This document shows, piece after piece, positions 6,629 through 15,692 of a stretch of DNA of 64,000 nucleotides. The position numbers were made by a program, and so were the translations under genes. The DNA is from JAURDE01 sp965365285 (GTDB lineage: Bacteria > Bdellovibrionota > Bacteriovoracia > Bacteriovoracales > Bacteriovoracaceae): assembly GCA_965365285.1 (NCBI GenBank), contig CBDUBC010000003.1:23794-87793 (forward strand). Direction: 5' to 3'. The notes beneath the pieces are model-generated. The model was not told the origin of the DNA. It saw only the letters and a list, made by a program, of their open reading frames with translations, and did not search any database. Each line of letters begins with the position of its first letter. Position 1 is the first letter of the stretch.

Positions 6629-9505
6629 TTTTTGCTTTTTCTCATTCTCTTAAATGGGTGTTCTCAGAAAGTCTCTGAAACATCTCCATCTGAAGTCACT
6701 TCCTTAAATGAAAACACTGAACTAAAAGAAAGTCTTCTTAAAAGAAAAACTGAAATTGAGTCCATAAACATACCTGATAAACTTTCATTAAACTTTGAAG
6801 AGCATTCCAATGCATTAAAACAAATTGGAATTCAAAAAAAAGATTGGATGGAACAGAAAGAATCTCTACAAAAAGAGGTCATTGAAAAAGGTCAATCGCA
6901 GGAAAAAAGTCTAAATTCAATAAGAGATCAGCTAGAAGAACTCAAAAAGATGTTAGTTGAATCCTCTGGTTTATTAAAGAAAAACATTTTGGATTCCATT
7001 GAAAATAAGAAAAAAGAGCAAGAGCTTGTCATTGAAATCTATAAACTTGATGAAAAGCTCTCAAAAAAAGAAATCCTAAATAGCGATCATCAAGTAAAAA
7101 TACTGACTCAGAAGAAAAAGATTCTAGAAATAATTTTTAATTTGAGAAAAGTTTATTATGACAAAATTAATAGTTTAATCTCAATTTTTGAAGAAAAGAA
7201 GGAGTCTTTACTTCAATTCATAAAACAAAGTTTAAGAGATAATAATTTCAATTCGGTTCTTTATGGATATTATCGTTCAGGACTAATCAACAAGGAAAAA
7301 GAGCTCCATCAAGATCTCAAAAACTTTAGAGATTTAATTTCTAAAGAAACTCAAGATGAACAGGATCTTCTTAACGAACTTTTGAACTTCAACATATCCT
7401 CTAAAAATGAGATCACTGAATTATCAAATAAGGAAAGGTCTCTAGACATCTTAAAGCTTCAATTCAGTAAACTGCTGCGAGAAAGGGAAAGGCTATCTTC
7501 TGATAATACTCCCACTCCTATACCAATACCTCCATCAACTAATGAGAGTGAAATTCGTGACGAAAGAAGAGTAGAAGCGATTAGTAGATTCAAAACTGAG
7601 GAGGATCCATTATTCCCCTACCAATGGCACCTTTTCAATCAAGGACAAAAAACATTCTCGAGGAGTAAAGCCTTATATGGAATGGATATTAGGGCCGGAG
7701 ATATTTATGAAAGAGGGTTCAGCGGTAAAGGAATTAAAATTGCGATAAGTGATACAGGACTCGAGATCGACCATGAAGATCTTCGCACCAATATTATCCC
7801 AGGTTCACGTAATTATTTTACTGGTAGGAAAGAAAACGATTATATCGATAATCCTACATCAAAGAAATCATTTCATGGCACAAGTGTTGCTGGTATTATT
7901 GCTTCTAGAGGTTGGAATGGTAAAGGCGGAAGAGGGATTGCCCCTTTCGCTGGAATAGCTGGCTTTAAGTTTATTGGAGGGAGTAATACGATTCATGAAC
8001 TTGTTCATCAAGCAGAGGGAGACTTTGATGTCTTTAATTTTAGCTACGGTAAGAATCCGTGCTCATTTTATAAGATTAATAGTCATTTTGAAAAATCCAT
8101 TCGTAAAAATATGGATAAGCTAAGAGATGGGCTTGGGCCAATTTATGTAAAATCAGCGGGAAATGAATTCAAAGATCAGGCACAAAAATGTAACTCAAAT
8201 TTTAATCACGAGTATTATGGTAACTCTGCTCTTTTAGGAAGTAATTCTTTACCCTATTTTATTGTAGTCGGTTCAATTAACTCCTCTGGTAAAAAAGCAA
8301 GTTATTCCTCACCTGGGCCCAATCTATGGATATCCGCTCCTGGTGGCGAATATGGCTCTATTTATCCGGCCATACTCACGACTGACTTGTCGAGCTGCGA
8401 TGAAGGAAGCTCCAAGGCTACTCAATACCCTAAAAACTTATTTGAATACGGCTCATCTCTTAATCGAAACTGTAGTTATACATCCACGATGAACGGTACT
8501 AGCGCCGCTGCCCCTGTCATTTCCGGAGCATCTGCCCTACTACTAGAAGCTAATCCAAAACTCGGGTGGAGAGACATAAAACATATTCTTGCCTCTACGG
8601 CCTGGAAGCCAGATTCACCTAACACGATTTCTCATCCTAACAAGCAAAATCTAAAAAGGCATATTTATCAAGATGGTTGGGTTAAAAATAGTGCGGGGTT
8701 CTCTTTTCACAACTGGTATGGCTTTGGGGCGCTTGATTTAGAAATGGCCATCAAAATGGCAGAAAAATATAAAAGTAATTGGGGCAAACTTGTGCAGACT
8801 GAAAATCCCAATTCAAACGAATGGGATTATCAAAGTGGGCACCTTGGACGCTCAATACCAGATGGTTCCCACCTCGGTGTCTCTCATTCAATAAGAGTAA
8901 AACATCGATTATTTGTCGAGGCGATCCAAGTGAAAATTTCAATCGATCACCCCTATACTTCCGATATTGGTATTGAGCTTTATTCTCCAAATGGTACAAA
9001 AAGTATCCTCATGAATATCAATAGTGGAATTATTAATCGAGGAATTAATGAAGAGATCCTATTGAGTAATGCTTTTTATGGAGAAGATAGCTATGGTGAT
9101 TGGACTATAAAAGTTTTGGATGGTTCTAATTCCTACAAGGGAGATTTTATCAAGTGGGAGATTAAGGTATTTGGACATCCGTTTAAACCTCCAAATTTTT
9201 TTGATATTGATTTCAATCCTCAAATTGTCATCAATACTAAAGATTGGGATCAATCTCGCTCCTTCCAAGCGGAATGGAAGAATTACTCTGAAGGATTACG
9301 TTATGAAGTCTCTCTGGGGGAGAGGCCGGGCACATCCGATATTATGTCGTGGTTCAATGCGACCTCTGAAAATGTAGAAATCAAAATAAAGTATATACTA
9401 AAGAAGATTTACTCTAATAAAAATTATTATTTCAATCTTAGAGTTATTGATGATCATGAAAATAAGTCTCAGATTTTTTCTAAAAAATGGATGCTAAGGA
9501 AATGA
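6614..9505 (+). CDS. Lipoprotein S8 protease with coiled coil and P domain
   Basis: This large envelope protease has 963 residues. The lipoprotein signal ends LILLNGC (Cys16). Residues 30-295 are charged and mostly helical, probably coiled coil, followed by a Pro-rich linker. The S8 domain (about 330-690) has Asp380 (ISDTGLEIDHEDL), His421 (SFHGTSVAGIIA) and Ser630 (MNGTSAAAPVISG). A proprotein-convertase P domain follows (about 755-880; HPYTSDIGIELYSPNG, YGDWTIKVLDG), then a short beta-rich tail. No I9 propeptide is visible. The ATG sits in the loop of the preceding hairpin and lacks a clear Shine-Dalgarno. The stop overlaps the next gene by ATGA. That gene may supply the missing propeptide function in trans. 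Confidence 0.9.
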   Translation: MFYRLFLLFLILLNGCSQKVSETSPSEVTSLNENTELKESLLKRKTEIESINIPDKLSLNFEEHSNALKQIGIQKKDWMEQKESLQKEVIEKGQSQEKSLNSIRDQLEELKKMLVESSGLLKKNILDSIENKKKEQELVIEIYKLDEKLSKKEILNSDHQVKILTQKKKILEIIFNLRKVYYDKINSLISIFEEKKESLLQFIKQSLRDNNFNSVLYGYYRSGLINKEKELHQDLKNFRDLISKETQDEQDLLNELLNFNISSKNEITELSNKERSLDILKLQFSKLLRERERLSSDNTPTPIPIPPSTNESEIRDERRVEAISRFKTEEDPLFPYQWHLFNQGQKTFSRSKALYGMDIRAGDIYERGFSGKGIKIAISDTGLEIDHEDLRTNIIPGSRNYFTGRKENDYIDNPTSKKSFHGTSVAGIIASRGWNGKGGRGIAPFAGIAGFKFIGGSNTIHELVHQAEGDFDVFNFSYGKNPCSFYKINSHFEKSIRKNMDKLRDGLGPIYVKSAGNEFKDQAQKCNSNFNHEYYGNSALLGSNSLPYFIVVGSINSSGKKASYSSPGPNLWISAPGGEYGSIYPAILTTDLSSCDEGSSKATQYPKNLFEYGSSLNRNCSYTSTMNGTSAAAPVISGASALLLEANPKLGWRDIKHILASTAWKPDSPNTISHPNKQNLKRHIYQDGWVKNSAGFSFHNWYGFGALDLEMAIKMAEKYKSNWGKLVQTENPNSNEWDYQSGHLGRSIPDGSHLGVSHSIRVKHRLFVEAIQVKISIDHPYTSDIGIELYSPNGTKSILMNINSGIINRGINEEILLSNAFYGEDSYGDWTIKVLDGSNSYKGDFIKWEIKVFGHPFKPPNFFDIDFNPQIVINTKDWDQSRSFQAEWKNYSEGLRYEVSLGERPGTSDIMSWFNATSENVEIKIKYILKKIYSNKNYYFNLRVIDDHENKSQIFSKKWMLRK

Positions 9506-10203
9506 AAAAGTATTTAATTGGATTTACTGTTCTTTTAACCATTGGCATTTTTCTTTTTTGGAAAGTGGAAACGGATTTTTCAAAAGGTTTAGTTCATAAA
9601 CCTATTGAAGTAAAAAATATTGATATTCAAAAAACTGATTTACCAAAGGTAGATAAGGTGGATTCTTCGATCATTCCTAGTGCTAAAAAGACTACTTCCT
9701 CTCCAAAACTAAAAACTAAGATCAATCTCATCAAGGGTAATTTGAAAATTCAAAACTTTATCAATCAATACTTCTCTAATCTAGAGAGAATAGGTCCAAG
9801 TAAAAAGAATTTTTTATCTCAAACTCTCAGGGCCGTAGCAAAGAAAAAATTTAATCCAAATATGGGAAAAATTCTTGAAGAAAGGGCCGGGTTTGTTATT
9901 TTCCTTGTTTCTGAATTAAGTATTAAAGAATCCTATACTATTAAGCCTCATTCTTTACCTGTCGTTTATGACCAACATAAAAATACTCTTGGTATAGTCA
10001 CAGGAAATTTGACGTTAGAGTACTCAAAGATCGAAGATCCAAAGAAGCTATCCCGTATTTTAGGAATTGACATACTCAAGATCCAAGATGGAGTGATTTT
10101 TGGAAGAACAAAATCTCTAGAATCAACTGAAAAGATGCGAAAAGACCCTAGAGTATTATCTCTCGAGATAGAAATTATTGATTCTTCTTTTGAACCTAAT
10201 TAG
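9502..10203 (+). CDS. Membrane-anchored protein with propeptide-like C-terminus; possible protease chaperone
   Basis: This protein of 233 residues has an N-terminal hydrophobic segment (LIGFTVLLTIGIFLFW) and a Lys-rich stretch. The C-terminal 80 residues (from about PVVYDQHKNTLGIVTGNLTL) look like beta-alpha-beta-beta-alpha-beta, the pattern of subtilisin propeptides. Aeromonas ASP, a P-domain protease, is encoded next to a separate external chaperone (ORF2) with such a domain. The position here, directly after a P-domain protease lacking its own propeptide, matches that arrangement. The homology is my inference from pattern, not a search. ATG 9502 overlaps the previous stop (ATGA). An in-frame ATG at 9487 is the alternative. 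Confidence 0.6.
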   Translation: MKKYLIGFTVLLTIGIFLFWKVETDFSKGLVHKPIEVKNIDIQKTDLPKVDKVDSSIIPSAKKTTSSPKLKTKINLIKGNLKIQNFINQYFSNLERIGPSKKNFLSQTLRAVAKKKFNPNMGKILEERAGFVIFLVSELSIKESYTIKPHSLPVVYDQHKNTLGIVTGNLTLEYSKIEDPKKLSRILGIDILKIQDGVIFGRTKSLESTEKMRKDPRVLSLEIEIIDSSFEPN

Positions 10204-10603
10204 CACCTTTAGATGTGAGCTCTCCAACATACTTTTTATCTTCAATAAGAATATGGTTTCTTAGCCAATTTTTTAAAAAGTCCATTACTTCATTAGTAAG
10301 ACCCGCTTCACCAGCATCAAATTTTTTCTTAAAATCAAGAACCTGCTCAACAAGAAGCGTATGGAGTCTTCTATGCTCTTTATCATGAGAATACTTATGA
10401 AGATCAAATAGTCTTTCCTCAAATTTGAAATGAGAATCCGTGTATTCAACTAACCTCGTAAGGATTTGACCGATTTCTTCGTTCCCCTTACCTGTAAGCA
10501 TTGCATCATGAAGTTGATTGATATAGCCAACAAGCTTCTCATGCTGTCCATCGACAGTTTTCATCCCAATCATGTACTCTGGTCCCCAGTTGATTAGTGC
10601 CAT
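10196..10603 (-). CDS. Bacteriohemerythrin
   Basis: This single-domain hemerythrin has 135 residues. It binds oxygen at a non-heme di-iron site in the cytoplasm and may carry, store or sense oxygen. All seven expected ligands are visible: His21, His58, Glu62, His77, His81, His117 and Asp122, within GQHEKLVGYIN, SHFKFEERL, HDKEHRRLH and NHILIEDKKY. The length is typical. The ATG follows AAAGGAG. A probable extended -10 promoter lies at 10626-10634. Its stop overlaps that of the chaperone-like gene by eight bases. Confidence 0.95.
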   Translation of the reverse strand: MALINWGPEYMIGMKTVDGQHEKLVGYINQLHDAMLTGKGNEEIGQILTRLVEYTDSHFKFEERLFDLHKYSHDKEHRRLHTLLVEQVLDFKKKFDAGEAGLTNEVMDFLKNWLRNHILIEDKKYVGELTSKGAN

Positions 10604-10625
10604 TATTAACTCCTTTTAAGGCTCT

Positions 10626-10634
10626 ATTTTACCA
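10626..10634 (-). promoter_or_regulatory. Probable extended -10 promoter for the hemerythrin gene
   Basis: On the minus strand the sequence reads TGGTAAAAT, an extended -10 element. It is placed to start a short leader of about 15-20 bases before the AAAGGAG ribosome site. There is no good -35 box, which is acceptable for this promoter class. Confidence 0.4.
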
Positions 10635-10745
10635 TCTCCCACCCACTTATAGTTCAAATTTTTAGCGGATTATATGATCTGGCCCATACTTATTTATATG
10701 GATAAAGGATATTTAAAAATAAATTTTATTGTGGAGGAGTAAGAA

Positions 10746-11768
10746 ATGGCAAATCATCTAAAAATGAAAGGCATAGAGTTCATTGAATTTTCAAGTCAAA
10801 GGCAGGAAGATCTGAAAGAGCTCTTTTTTCAATTGGGTTTTTCGATGGTGGCATCTCACCCTTCCAAAAAGATTCAGCTTTACAAGCAAAATCAAATCAA
10901 TTTCCTCCTTAATACCGAAGCCGCAACATTTGCGGATAGCTTCCAAAAAAGCCATGGTCCAAGTGTTTGTTCGATGGCAATAAAGGTTGAAGATGCTGAG
11001 TTTGCCTTTCGAACTGCAATTGAAAGGGGTGCAAAACAAGCCCCCAGTGACTATGAGGCCCTTCGAGCAATTTATGGAATTGGCGATAGCTTGATTTACT
11101 TTGTCGATTTTGATTCTTTAGAGCTCTACACGCAATTGGGTATCAGTGATCAGAAAAACCAAAAGTTGGTCCAAGATAAAGGCTTTACTCTAATTGATCA
11201 TCTTACTAATAACGTGTTTAGGGGCGAGCTTCAAAAGTGGGGTCAGTTCTATAAAGATATTTTTGGCTTTGAAGAAATTCGATATTTTAATATCCGTGGG
11301 CAAAAAACGGGACTTACCAGTTATGCTCTCCAATCCCCTTGTAAAAGTTTTTGCATTCCTATAAATGAGGGGAGTGAAAAGAGATCTCAAATCAATGAGT
11401 ATCTTGAAGAATACAAAGGTGCTGGAATCCAACATATTGCCTTGCTCACAGATAATATTTTAACTTCTCTCGAATCACTAAAAAAAACTGATATCAAAAC
11501 GCTAAATATTGATGATGAGTACTACCAAGATATTCTTGATAAAGTTCCAGGAGTCACTGAGAAGCTTGAGGACCTTAAAAAGTACCAGATCCTTGTAGAT
11601 GGAGATGAGGAAGGATACCTCCTTCAACTCTTCACAAAAAATGTTATTGGGCCTATCTTTTTTGAAATCCTTCAAAGAAAAAATCACAATTCTTTTGGAG
11701 AAGGAAATTTTAGTGCTCTGTTTAGGTCCATTGAAAAAGACCAACAAAAAAGAGGATATCTTGAATAG
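10746..11768 (+). CDS. hppD: 4-hydroxyphenylpyruvate dioxygenase
   Basis: The enzyme converts 4-hydroxyphenylpyruvate to homogentisate in tyrosine breakdown, using Fe(II) and oxygen. The protein has 340 residues and two vicinal-oxygen-chelate domains. The predicted iron ligands are His152 (LIDHLTNNV), His230 (GIQHIALLTDN) and Glu307 (PIFFEILQRKNHNSFGEGNF), and the last stretch is a strong HPPD signature. The ATG has a strong site, GGAGGAG, seven bases upstream. No homogentisate dioxygenase or other tyrosine-degradation gene is in the window, so the pathway partners are elsewhere or the product is used for pigment. Confidence 0.92.
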   Translation: MANHLKMKGIEFIEFSSQRQEDLKELFFQLGFSMVASHPSKKIQLYKQNQINFLLNTEAATFADSFQKSHGPSVCSMAIKVEDAEFAFRTAIERGAKQAPSDYEALRAIYGIGDSLIYFVDFDSLELYTQLGISDQKNQKLVQDKGFTLIDHLTNNVFRGELQKWGQFYKDIFGFEEIRYFNIRGQKTGLTSYALQSPCKSFCIPINEGSEKRSQINEYLEEYKGAGIQHIALLTDNILTSLESLKKTDIKTLNIDDEYYQDILDKVPGVTEKLEDLKKYQILVDGDEEGYLLQLFTKNVIGPIFFEILQRKNHNSFGEGNFSALFRSIEKDQQKRGYLE

Positions 11769-11837
11769 ATATCTATTAAATGTCTAGAATTTAAAAGGGA
11801 AATGAAATTTATTGAACTTTAGGGCGTCCTTTGAGTG

Positions 11838-11846
11838 TGCTATAAT
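11838..11846 (+). promoter_or_regulatory. Extended -10 promoter for the DoxX-like gene
   Basis: TGCTATAAT is a perfect extended -10 element about 30 bases before the start codon. The core TGTGCTATAAT is identical to the element before the basic protein gene at 32252. No strong -35 box is seen. Confidence 0.55.
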
Positions 11847-11876
11847 ACTATATAGCTCATTAGTTAAGGAGATTCT

Positions 11877-12341
11877 ATGAACGCTCTACAATTCTACCTA
11901 AGAGGGGTTTTATTCATTATTTTTACTTCAAGTGGAATAGGTCACTTCGTTGCAAAAGAATTCTATCTCAAGCTCGTTCCACCTTATATTCCGTTTGCTG
12001 AGGTCGTCGTCACTGTCACAGGAATTCTTGTAATTTTAATGGGAATTGGAATAATCACACCTGGTCTTAAGAAGTTTACGGCCAAGACGATGGTTGCTTT
12101 TACCTTGTGTACAATGCCATCCATTATTTATCTTATTTCCCACACGAGCTTATTCCCTGAAATAAGCGTGCAAATTTTAGTGATGTCAGTTCCGACTCAA
12201 CTTTCAATTTTTATATCTTCTTATTGGCTATCTGGAATGCATTCTCCTGTCTACTTCTTTGAAAAATGGGCCCATCTCGATGACGACTATGTACAGCGCA
12301 TTGATGAAGAACGTAAACAAAAAGAGAAACAGGTTAGCTAA
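11877..12341 (+). CDS. DoxX-like inner-membrane protein
   Basis: This 154-residue protein has four predicted membrane helices. The pattern GIGHFVAKEFYLKLVPPYIP, a small-residue first helix and GILVILMGIGII fit the DoxX/DoxD-like superfamily of four-helix membrane proteins. The cellular role of most members is unknown; some are linked to redox stress or membrane-associated oxidoreductases. The ATG follows AAGGAGATTCT. The charged C-terminal tail should be cytoplasmic. The gene has its own promoter and ends with a four-base stop overlap (CTAA) against the START-domain gene. Confidence 0.7.
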   Translation: MNALQFYLRGVLFIIFTSSGIGHFVAKEFYLKLVPPYIPFAEVVVTVTGILVILMGIGIITPGLKKFTAKTMVAFTLCTMPSIIYLISHTSLFPEISVQILVMSVPTQLSIFISSYWLSGMHSPVYFFEKWAHLDDDYVQRIDEERKQKEKQVS

Positions 12342-12958
12342 AGAGGTAGTGGATAGGGCTTCACGTATGGCTTTTCTACTTGGCGCTTAACCGACATTAG
12401 CGTCTTGTAGGGCCAGCTCTTTTGAACCAAATTCACCACAAAAGAAGGAATCAGACCCTTAGGATCGGAGTGGATCTCCACTTCAAACTTAGTCATGAAT
12501 TGTCCAATAGGAGTAATTCTATACATTGAACTCTTTAGATCTGCTCGTACTCCAACAGTTTCTGGAGCGTCTTTATGCTCAACACTTTGCATACGAACAA
12601 CGATTGATTTCTTTGACTCATCCACTGTTAAGACACCTCGATATACAAAGTCTCTTTTTGAAAGTGGCCATGGTAATCCAAAAACTTGATAAACAATATA
12701 TTCCTTTTCAGATATTCTTTTTAGAATATCTGACTGCTCAAGTCGATCAACCCATTCTAGCCGATGATCGTTATCCATAAGCACTGCAAGAACTTTTTCA
12801 GGTTGGTTATAGATAATAGTCTCCCCTCTGAAACCAACAATTGGAGAGCCCTTTATAGTCCGACGATAGACTTTAATTCCATCTTTTTCATACATAAAAT
12901 CCCAAGCATTTGCGCTTGTCATAAAAAAACTCAACAGACAAAGAGTGATCATCCTCAT
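12338..12958 (-). CDS. Exported START-domain lipid-binding protein (copy A)
   Basis: This 206-residue protein has a signal peptide (ending SANA, about residue 18) followed by a single START domain. START domains bind lipids in a helix-grip pocket. Shared with the second copy at 28015 are DGIKVYRR, a central Trp, VFGLPWPLSKRDFVYRG and EIHSDPKGLIPSFVVNLVQK. It is predicted to act in the periplasm, perhaps moving or sensing lipid. The ATG follows AAGGAG with good spacing. No lipid-metabolism gene is adjacent. Confidence 0.85.
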   Translation of the reverse strand: MRMITLCLLSFFMTSANAWDFMYEKDGIKVYRRTIKGSPIVGFRGETIIYNQPEKVLAVLMDNDHRLEWVDRLEQSDILKRISEKEYIVYQVFGLPWPLSKRDFVYRGVLTVDESKKSIVVRMQSVEHKDAPETVGVRADLKSSMYRITPIGQFMTKFEVEIHSDPKGLIPSFVVNLVQKSWPYKTLMSVKRQVEKPYVKPYPLPL

Positions 12959-13008
12959 AATAAATCTCCTTTCTTTGATTATTTTATAAAATTTAAGACA
13001 AGTCTAAT

Positions 13009-13446
13009 CTAAAGATCAAAACATGTATGGGGTGGCATGACTAAAGTAGACAGAAATTTTAGAATCCTCTCCGTAAAACGAGTCACGTCTGCAAAATGTA
13101 GTCTGTGAACTTTAGCACTCATTAAGCAGATCTTTCGTCCGTCTAAATGAGTGACGGTCGAGCGAATATGGGCCTTTCCTTTCTTTATAGATAAATACTT
13201 GCGCAGAGAAAGATCCACAAGTACATCTAGCCTACAGCCCTTGAACTCCAGATTTTTTACTTCTTCAATCAGGATGTGAGAGCGTGCTCCCGTTCTAATC
13301 ACTTTCTGGGCAATTTTCTCATTTAACTCAAGTCTTATATATTCCATACTGGCGTTTCCCAAAGTCTCAACTGCTGGGCAATTCACATTAGCATGAAGAT
13401 TAAGACTGACAAATAGGATCAAGATTGTGCTAAGTAGATTTTTCAT
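13009..13446 (-). CDS. Exported protein of unknown function
   Basis: This 145-residue protein has a clean signal peptide (MKNLLSTILILFVSLNLHA). Four cysteines in the mature part (NCPAVE, KGCRLD, KICLM, HTCFDL) could form two disulfides. The rest is mixed alpha/beta and basic. I do not recognise the family. It precedes the START gene on the same strand with a 50-base gap, so co-transcription is possible. Codon use looks like its neighbours. Confidence 0.7.
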   Translation of the reverse strand: MKNLLSTILILFVSLNLHANVNCPAVETLGNASMEYIRLELNEKIAQKVIRTGARSHILIEEVKNLEFKGCRLDVLVDLSLRKYLSIKKGKAHIRSTVTHLDGRKICLMSAKVHRLHFADVTRFTERILKFLSTLVMPPHTCFDL

Positions 13447-13526
13447 AAAAACAGCCTAAGTCTGCCCCTAAAAGTTTGTCAATTGTCCCTATCTAAGCGC
13501 GGGATGAAATTCTCCGATACTCTATT

Positions 13527-14807
13527 ATGAACAGATACAAGCAAAGTATTTTGAAATACTCTGAGGCGCTTATTGAACTCACAAAACCAATCCTAGTGCT
13601 CGATTCTATTAAGTGGCGAGGTGACATATTTGAGACATTTAGAAAGAGTAAATTTAGGGAAATGCCAAAGATACATCCCGATTATTTTAATCAACATCCA
13701 TTAAAATTCAATCCTGAGAATAAAATCACAGAGCTTCAAGAACTCGGAGAGAAGATCGCTCGTCACTTTGGTCCCTCAGATCCAATTAATATCATTCTAT
13801 CTCGACAGGTTAAAGAATATATAACGGCAGTGAAGCTATTGAAGAACAGGGGCAAAAAATCATTTTATAAATACAGCTGTAGACTCTATGGAAGTACTTC
13901 CTCTCATTTTTTAGATAATAAAAGCTCGGTCTCTCTTTTAGGAGAAACCATGTACCAAGTTCTTAAAAATCTTGTTATGGCAACGGAACATGAGCCACGA
14001 AATATCGAAGCTCACAAAGCTGTTAAAATTCTCTCAAATCGTTTGAAATCCTATTTTCATGGAGATGACGTACATGTAAAGCTTTCCGACGGGATTGTTT
14101 CCGATGCTGCTGCTGGGAGTAATTATATAAAATTTAAAAAAGGTGCTTACTATTCAGAAAGAGATCTTTCTATTTATGAGGTTCATGAAGGCCATGTCCA
14201 TGTTGGAACATCTTTAAATGGAAAAGCACAACCTTATGCTAAGTGGCTTTCAGTGGGCTCTCCTGCGGTTGCTACCACTCAAGAGGGGCTGGCCCTTTTT
14301 ATGGAAGTCGTCTCGTTATTATGCACTCCCTACCGACTCAAAAAGGTAAATGATCGAATCAAGGCCATTAAAATGGCCGAGGATGGTGCTAATTTTATAG
14401 ATGTTTTTGATTTTTTTAGGGATCAAGGCTGTGATGAATGGGAGGGATATAAAAGGGCCCATCGAGTTTTTAGAGGAACGACAGGGCAGGGTGGGGTGCC
14501 TTTTACGAAAGACCTCGCCTATGAAAAAGGCTTTATTCAGATTTTTAATTTTTTAAGTGTGTGTGTAAGCCAAGGTCGACCAGAACTCATTCCTTTTCTT
14601 TTTACAGGAAAACTCATCATCAAGGATATCCCCTTAATTTACGAGCTTTATGAAAGAGATATTGTTACTTTTCCTAAATATCTACCAGAACCGTTTCGCG
14701 ATATCAAAGGAATGACGACTTGGTTGAGTTTTTCTAAGTTTTTAAATACCTTAGATCTTAACCGTATTGAAAAACAATTAAAAAAAGTGATCAAACTAGG
14801 GGCCTAA
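13527..14807 (+). CDS. QEGLA-motif (DUF1704/MATCAP-like) metallopeptidase
   Basis: This 426-residue cytoplasmic protein belongs to the family annotated as flavohemoglobin expression-modulating QEGLA motif protein. The name-giving motif is present (ATTQEGLALFMEVVS). The metal site EVHEGHVHVGTSLNG has the HExxxH spacing seen in the related eukaryotic tubulin carboxypeptidases (MATCAP). GTTGQGGVPFTKDLAYEKGF is another family block. The bacterial substrate is unknown, and the flavohemoglobin link in the family name may not reflect its activity. It is probably co-transcribed with the phosphodiesterase gene 18 bases downstream. Confidence 0.85.
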   Translation: MNRYKQSILKYSEALIELTKPILVLDSIKWRGDIFETFRKSKFREMPKIHPDYFNQHPLKFNPENKITELQELGEKIARHFGPSDPINIILSRQVKEYITAVKLLKNRGKKSFYKYSCRLYGSTSSHFLDNKSSVSLLGETMYQVLKNLVMATEHEPRNIEAHKAVKILSNRLKSYFHGDDVHVKLSDGIVSDAAAGSNYIKFKKGAYYSERDLSIYEVHEGHVHVGTSLNGKAQPYAKWLSVGSPAVATTQEGLALFMEVVSLLCTPYRLKKVNDRIKAIKMAEDGANFIDVFDFFRDQGCDEWEGYKRAHRVFRGTTGQGGVPFTKDLAYEKGFIQIFNFLSVCVSQGRPELIPFLFTGKLIIKDIPLIYELYERDIVTFPKYLPEPFRDIKGMTTWLSFSKFLNTLDLNRIEKQLKKVIKLGA

Positions 14808-14825
14808 CAAAAAAAGGAATTTATC

Positions 14826-15692
14826 ATGCTTAGACTTATTTTACTCATTACACTATTTTTCTCGTTTCCAGCTTTCTCTAACTCTTCAAAAAGAGTTGTA
14901 ATTTTAGGGTTTGATGGGTTTGGTGGTTATTGGATGAGAAAAAATAAAGACGCAACTCCCTTTATAAATTCGCTTTATAAAAAGGGAGTCCATACAACAA
15001 AAATGCGCTGTATTCTCCCAACTCTAAGCGGTCCTAATTGGACTGGAATTTTTAGAGGATCTCGACCAAGTGTTCACGGAGTTCTCGATAATAAGATTCG
15101 TCCCTATAGAAAAAAATGGCCATCTACAATTTTTGAGATTTTAAAAAACCAGTATCCCAAAATGAGTATGAAGGTTATCGCTGATTGGTATGGTATCATG
15201 GATATTTTAAGAGATAATAAATTTCTTCAAAAAGAAAACTCAGACCATAACATTCTAGATGATGCTCTAAATAAAACTTTAAAGGCAATTAATGAAGGTC
15301 ATCAAGTTATCTTTACTCATTTTGATTCTACTGATCACGCAGGACATTCCAAGGGGTGGGGATCAAAAGAATACGTGGAGGCGATGACTTATAATGATAA
15401 TGTTGTGAAAAGAGTTTATGAACACCTCAAAAAAAATAATCTTCTTGATAAGGTAGACATTATTATTACCTCAGACCATGGTGGTGCTGGCAATGGACAT
15501 AGCGGTTTCATAAAAAGTAATGTCAGAGATGTTCCATTTATTGCCGTTGGTCCTAGCTTTAAAGAGAACTATGAAATTAAGCAAGTTTTATTAAGAAACT
15601 TTCAAATACCTCATATTATTGCAAAAATCTTTGATGTAAAGACACCAAGAAACTGGTCCACTCAAGGTGATATTAAAAATATATATCGCTAA
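14826..15692 (+). CDS. Exported type I phosphodiesterase / alkaline phosphatase-superfamily protein
   Basis: This 288-residue exported enzyme has a signal peptide (MLRLILLITLFFSFPAFS). It belongs to the nucleotide pyrophosphatase/phosphodiesterase branch of the alkaline phosphatase superfamily. Metal and nucleophile motifs are visible: ILGFDGFGGYW, CILPTLSGPNWTG (nucleophile Thr or Ser), FTHFDSTDHAGHS and TSDHGGAGNGHSG. It should hydrolyse phosphodiesters or pyrophosphates in the periplasm. It is short for the family, close to a minimal core. The ATG follows AAGGA. Its stop overlaps that of the LysR gene by four bases (CTAA). Confidence 0.88.
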   Translation: MLRLILLITLFFSFPAFSNSSKRVVILGFDGFGGYWMRKNKDATPFINSLYKKGVHTTKMRCILPTLSGPNWTGIFRGSRPSVHGVLDNKIRPYRKKWPSTIFEILKNQYPKMSMKVIADWYGIMDILRDNKFLQKENSDHNILDDALNKTLKAINEGHQVIFTHFDSTDHAGHSKGWGSKEYVEAMTYNDNVVKRVYEHLKKNNLLDKVDIIITSDHGGAGNGHSGFIKSNVRDVPFIAVGPSFKENYEIKQVLLRNFQIPHIIAKIFDVKTPRNWSTQGDIKNIYR

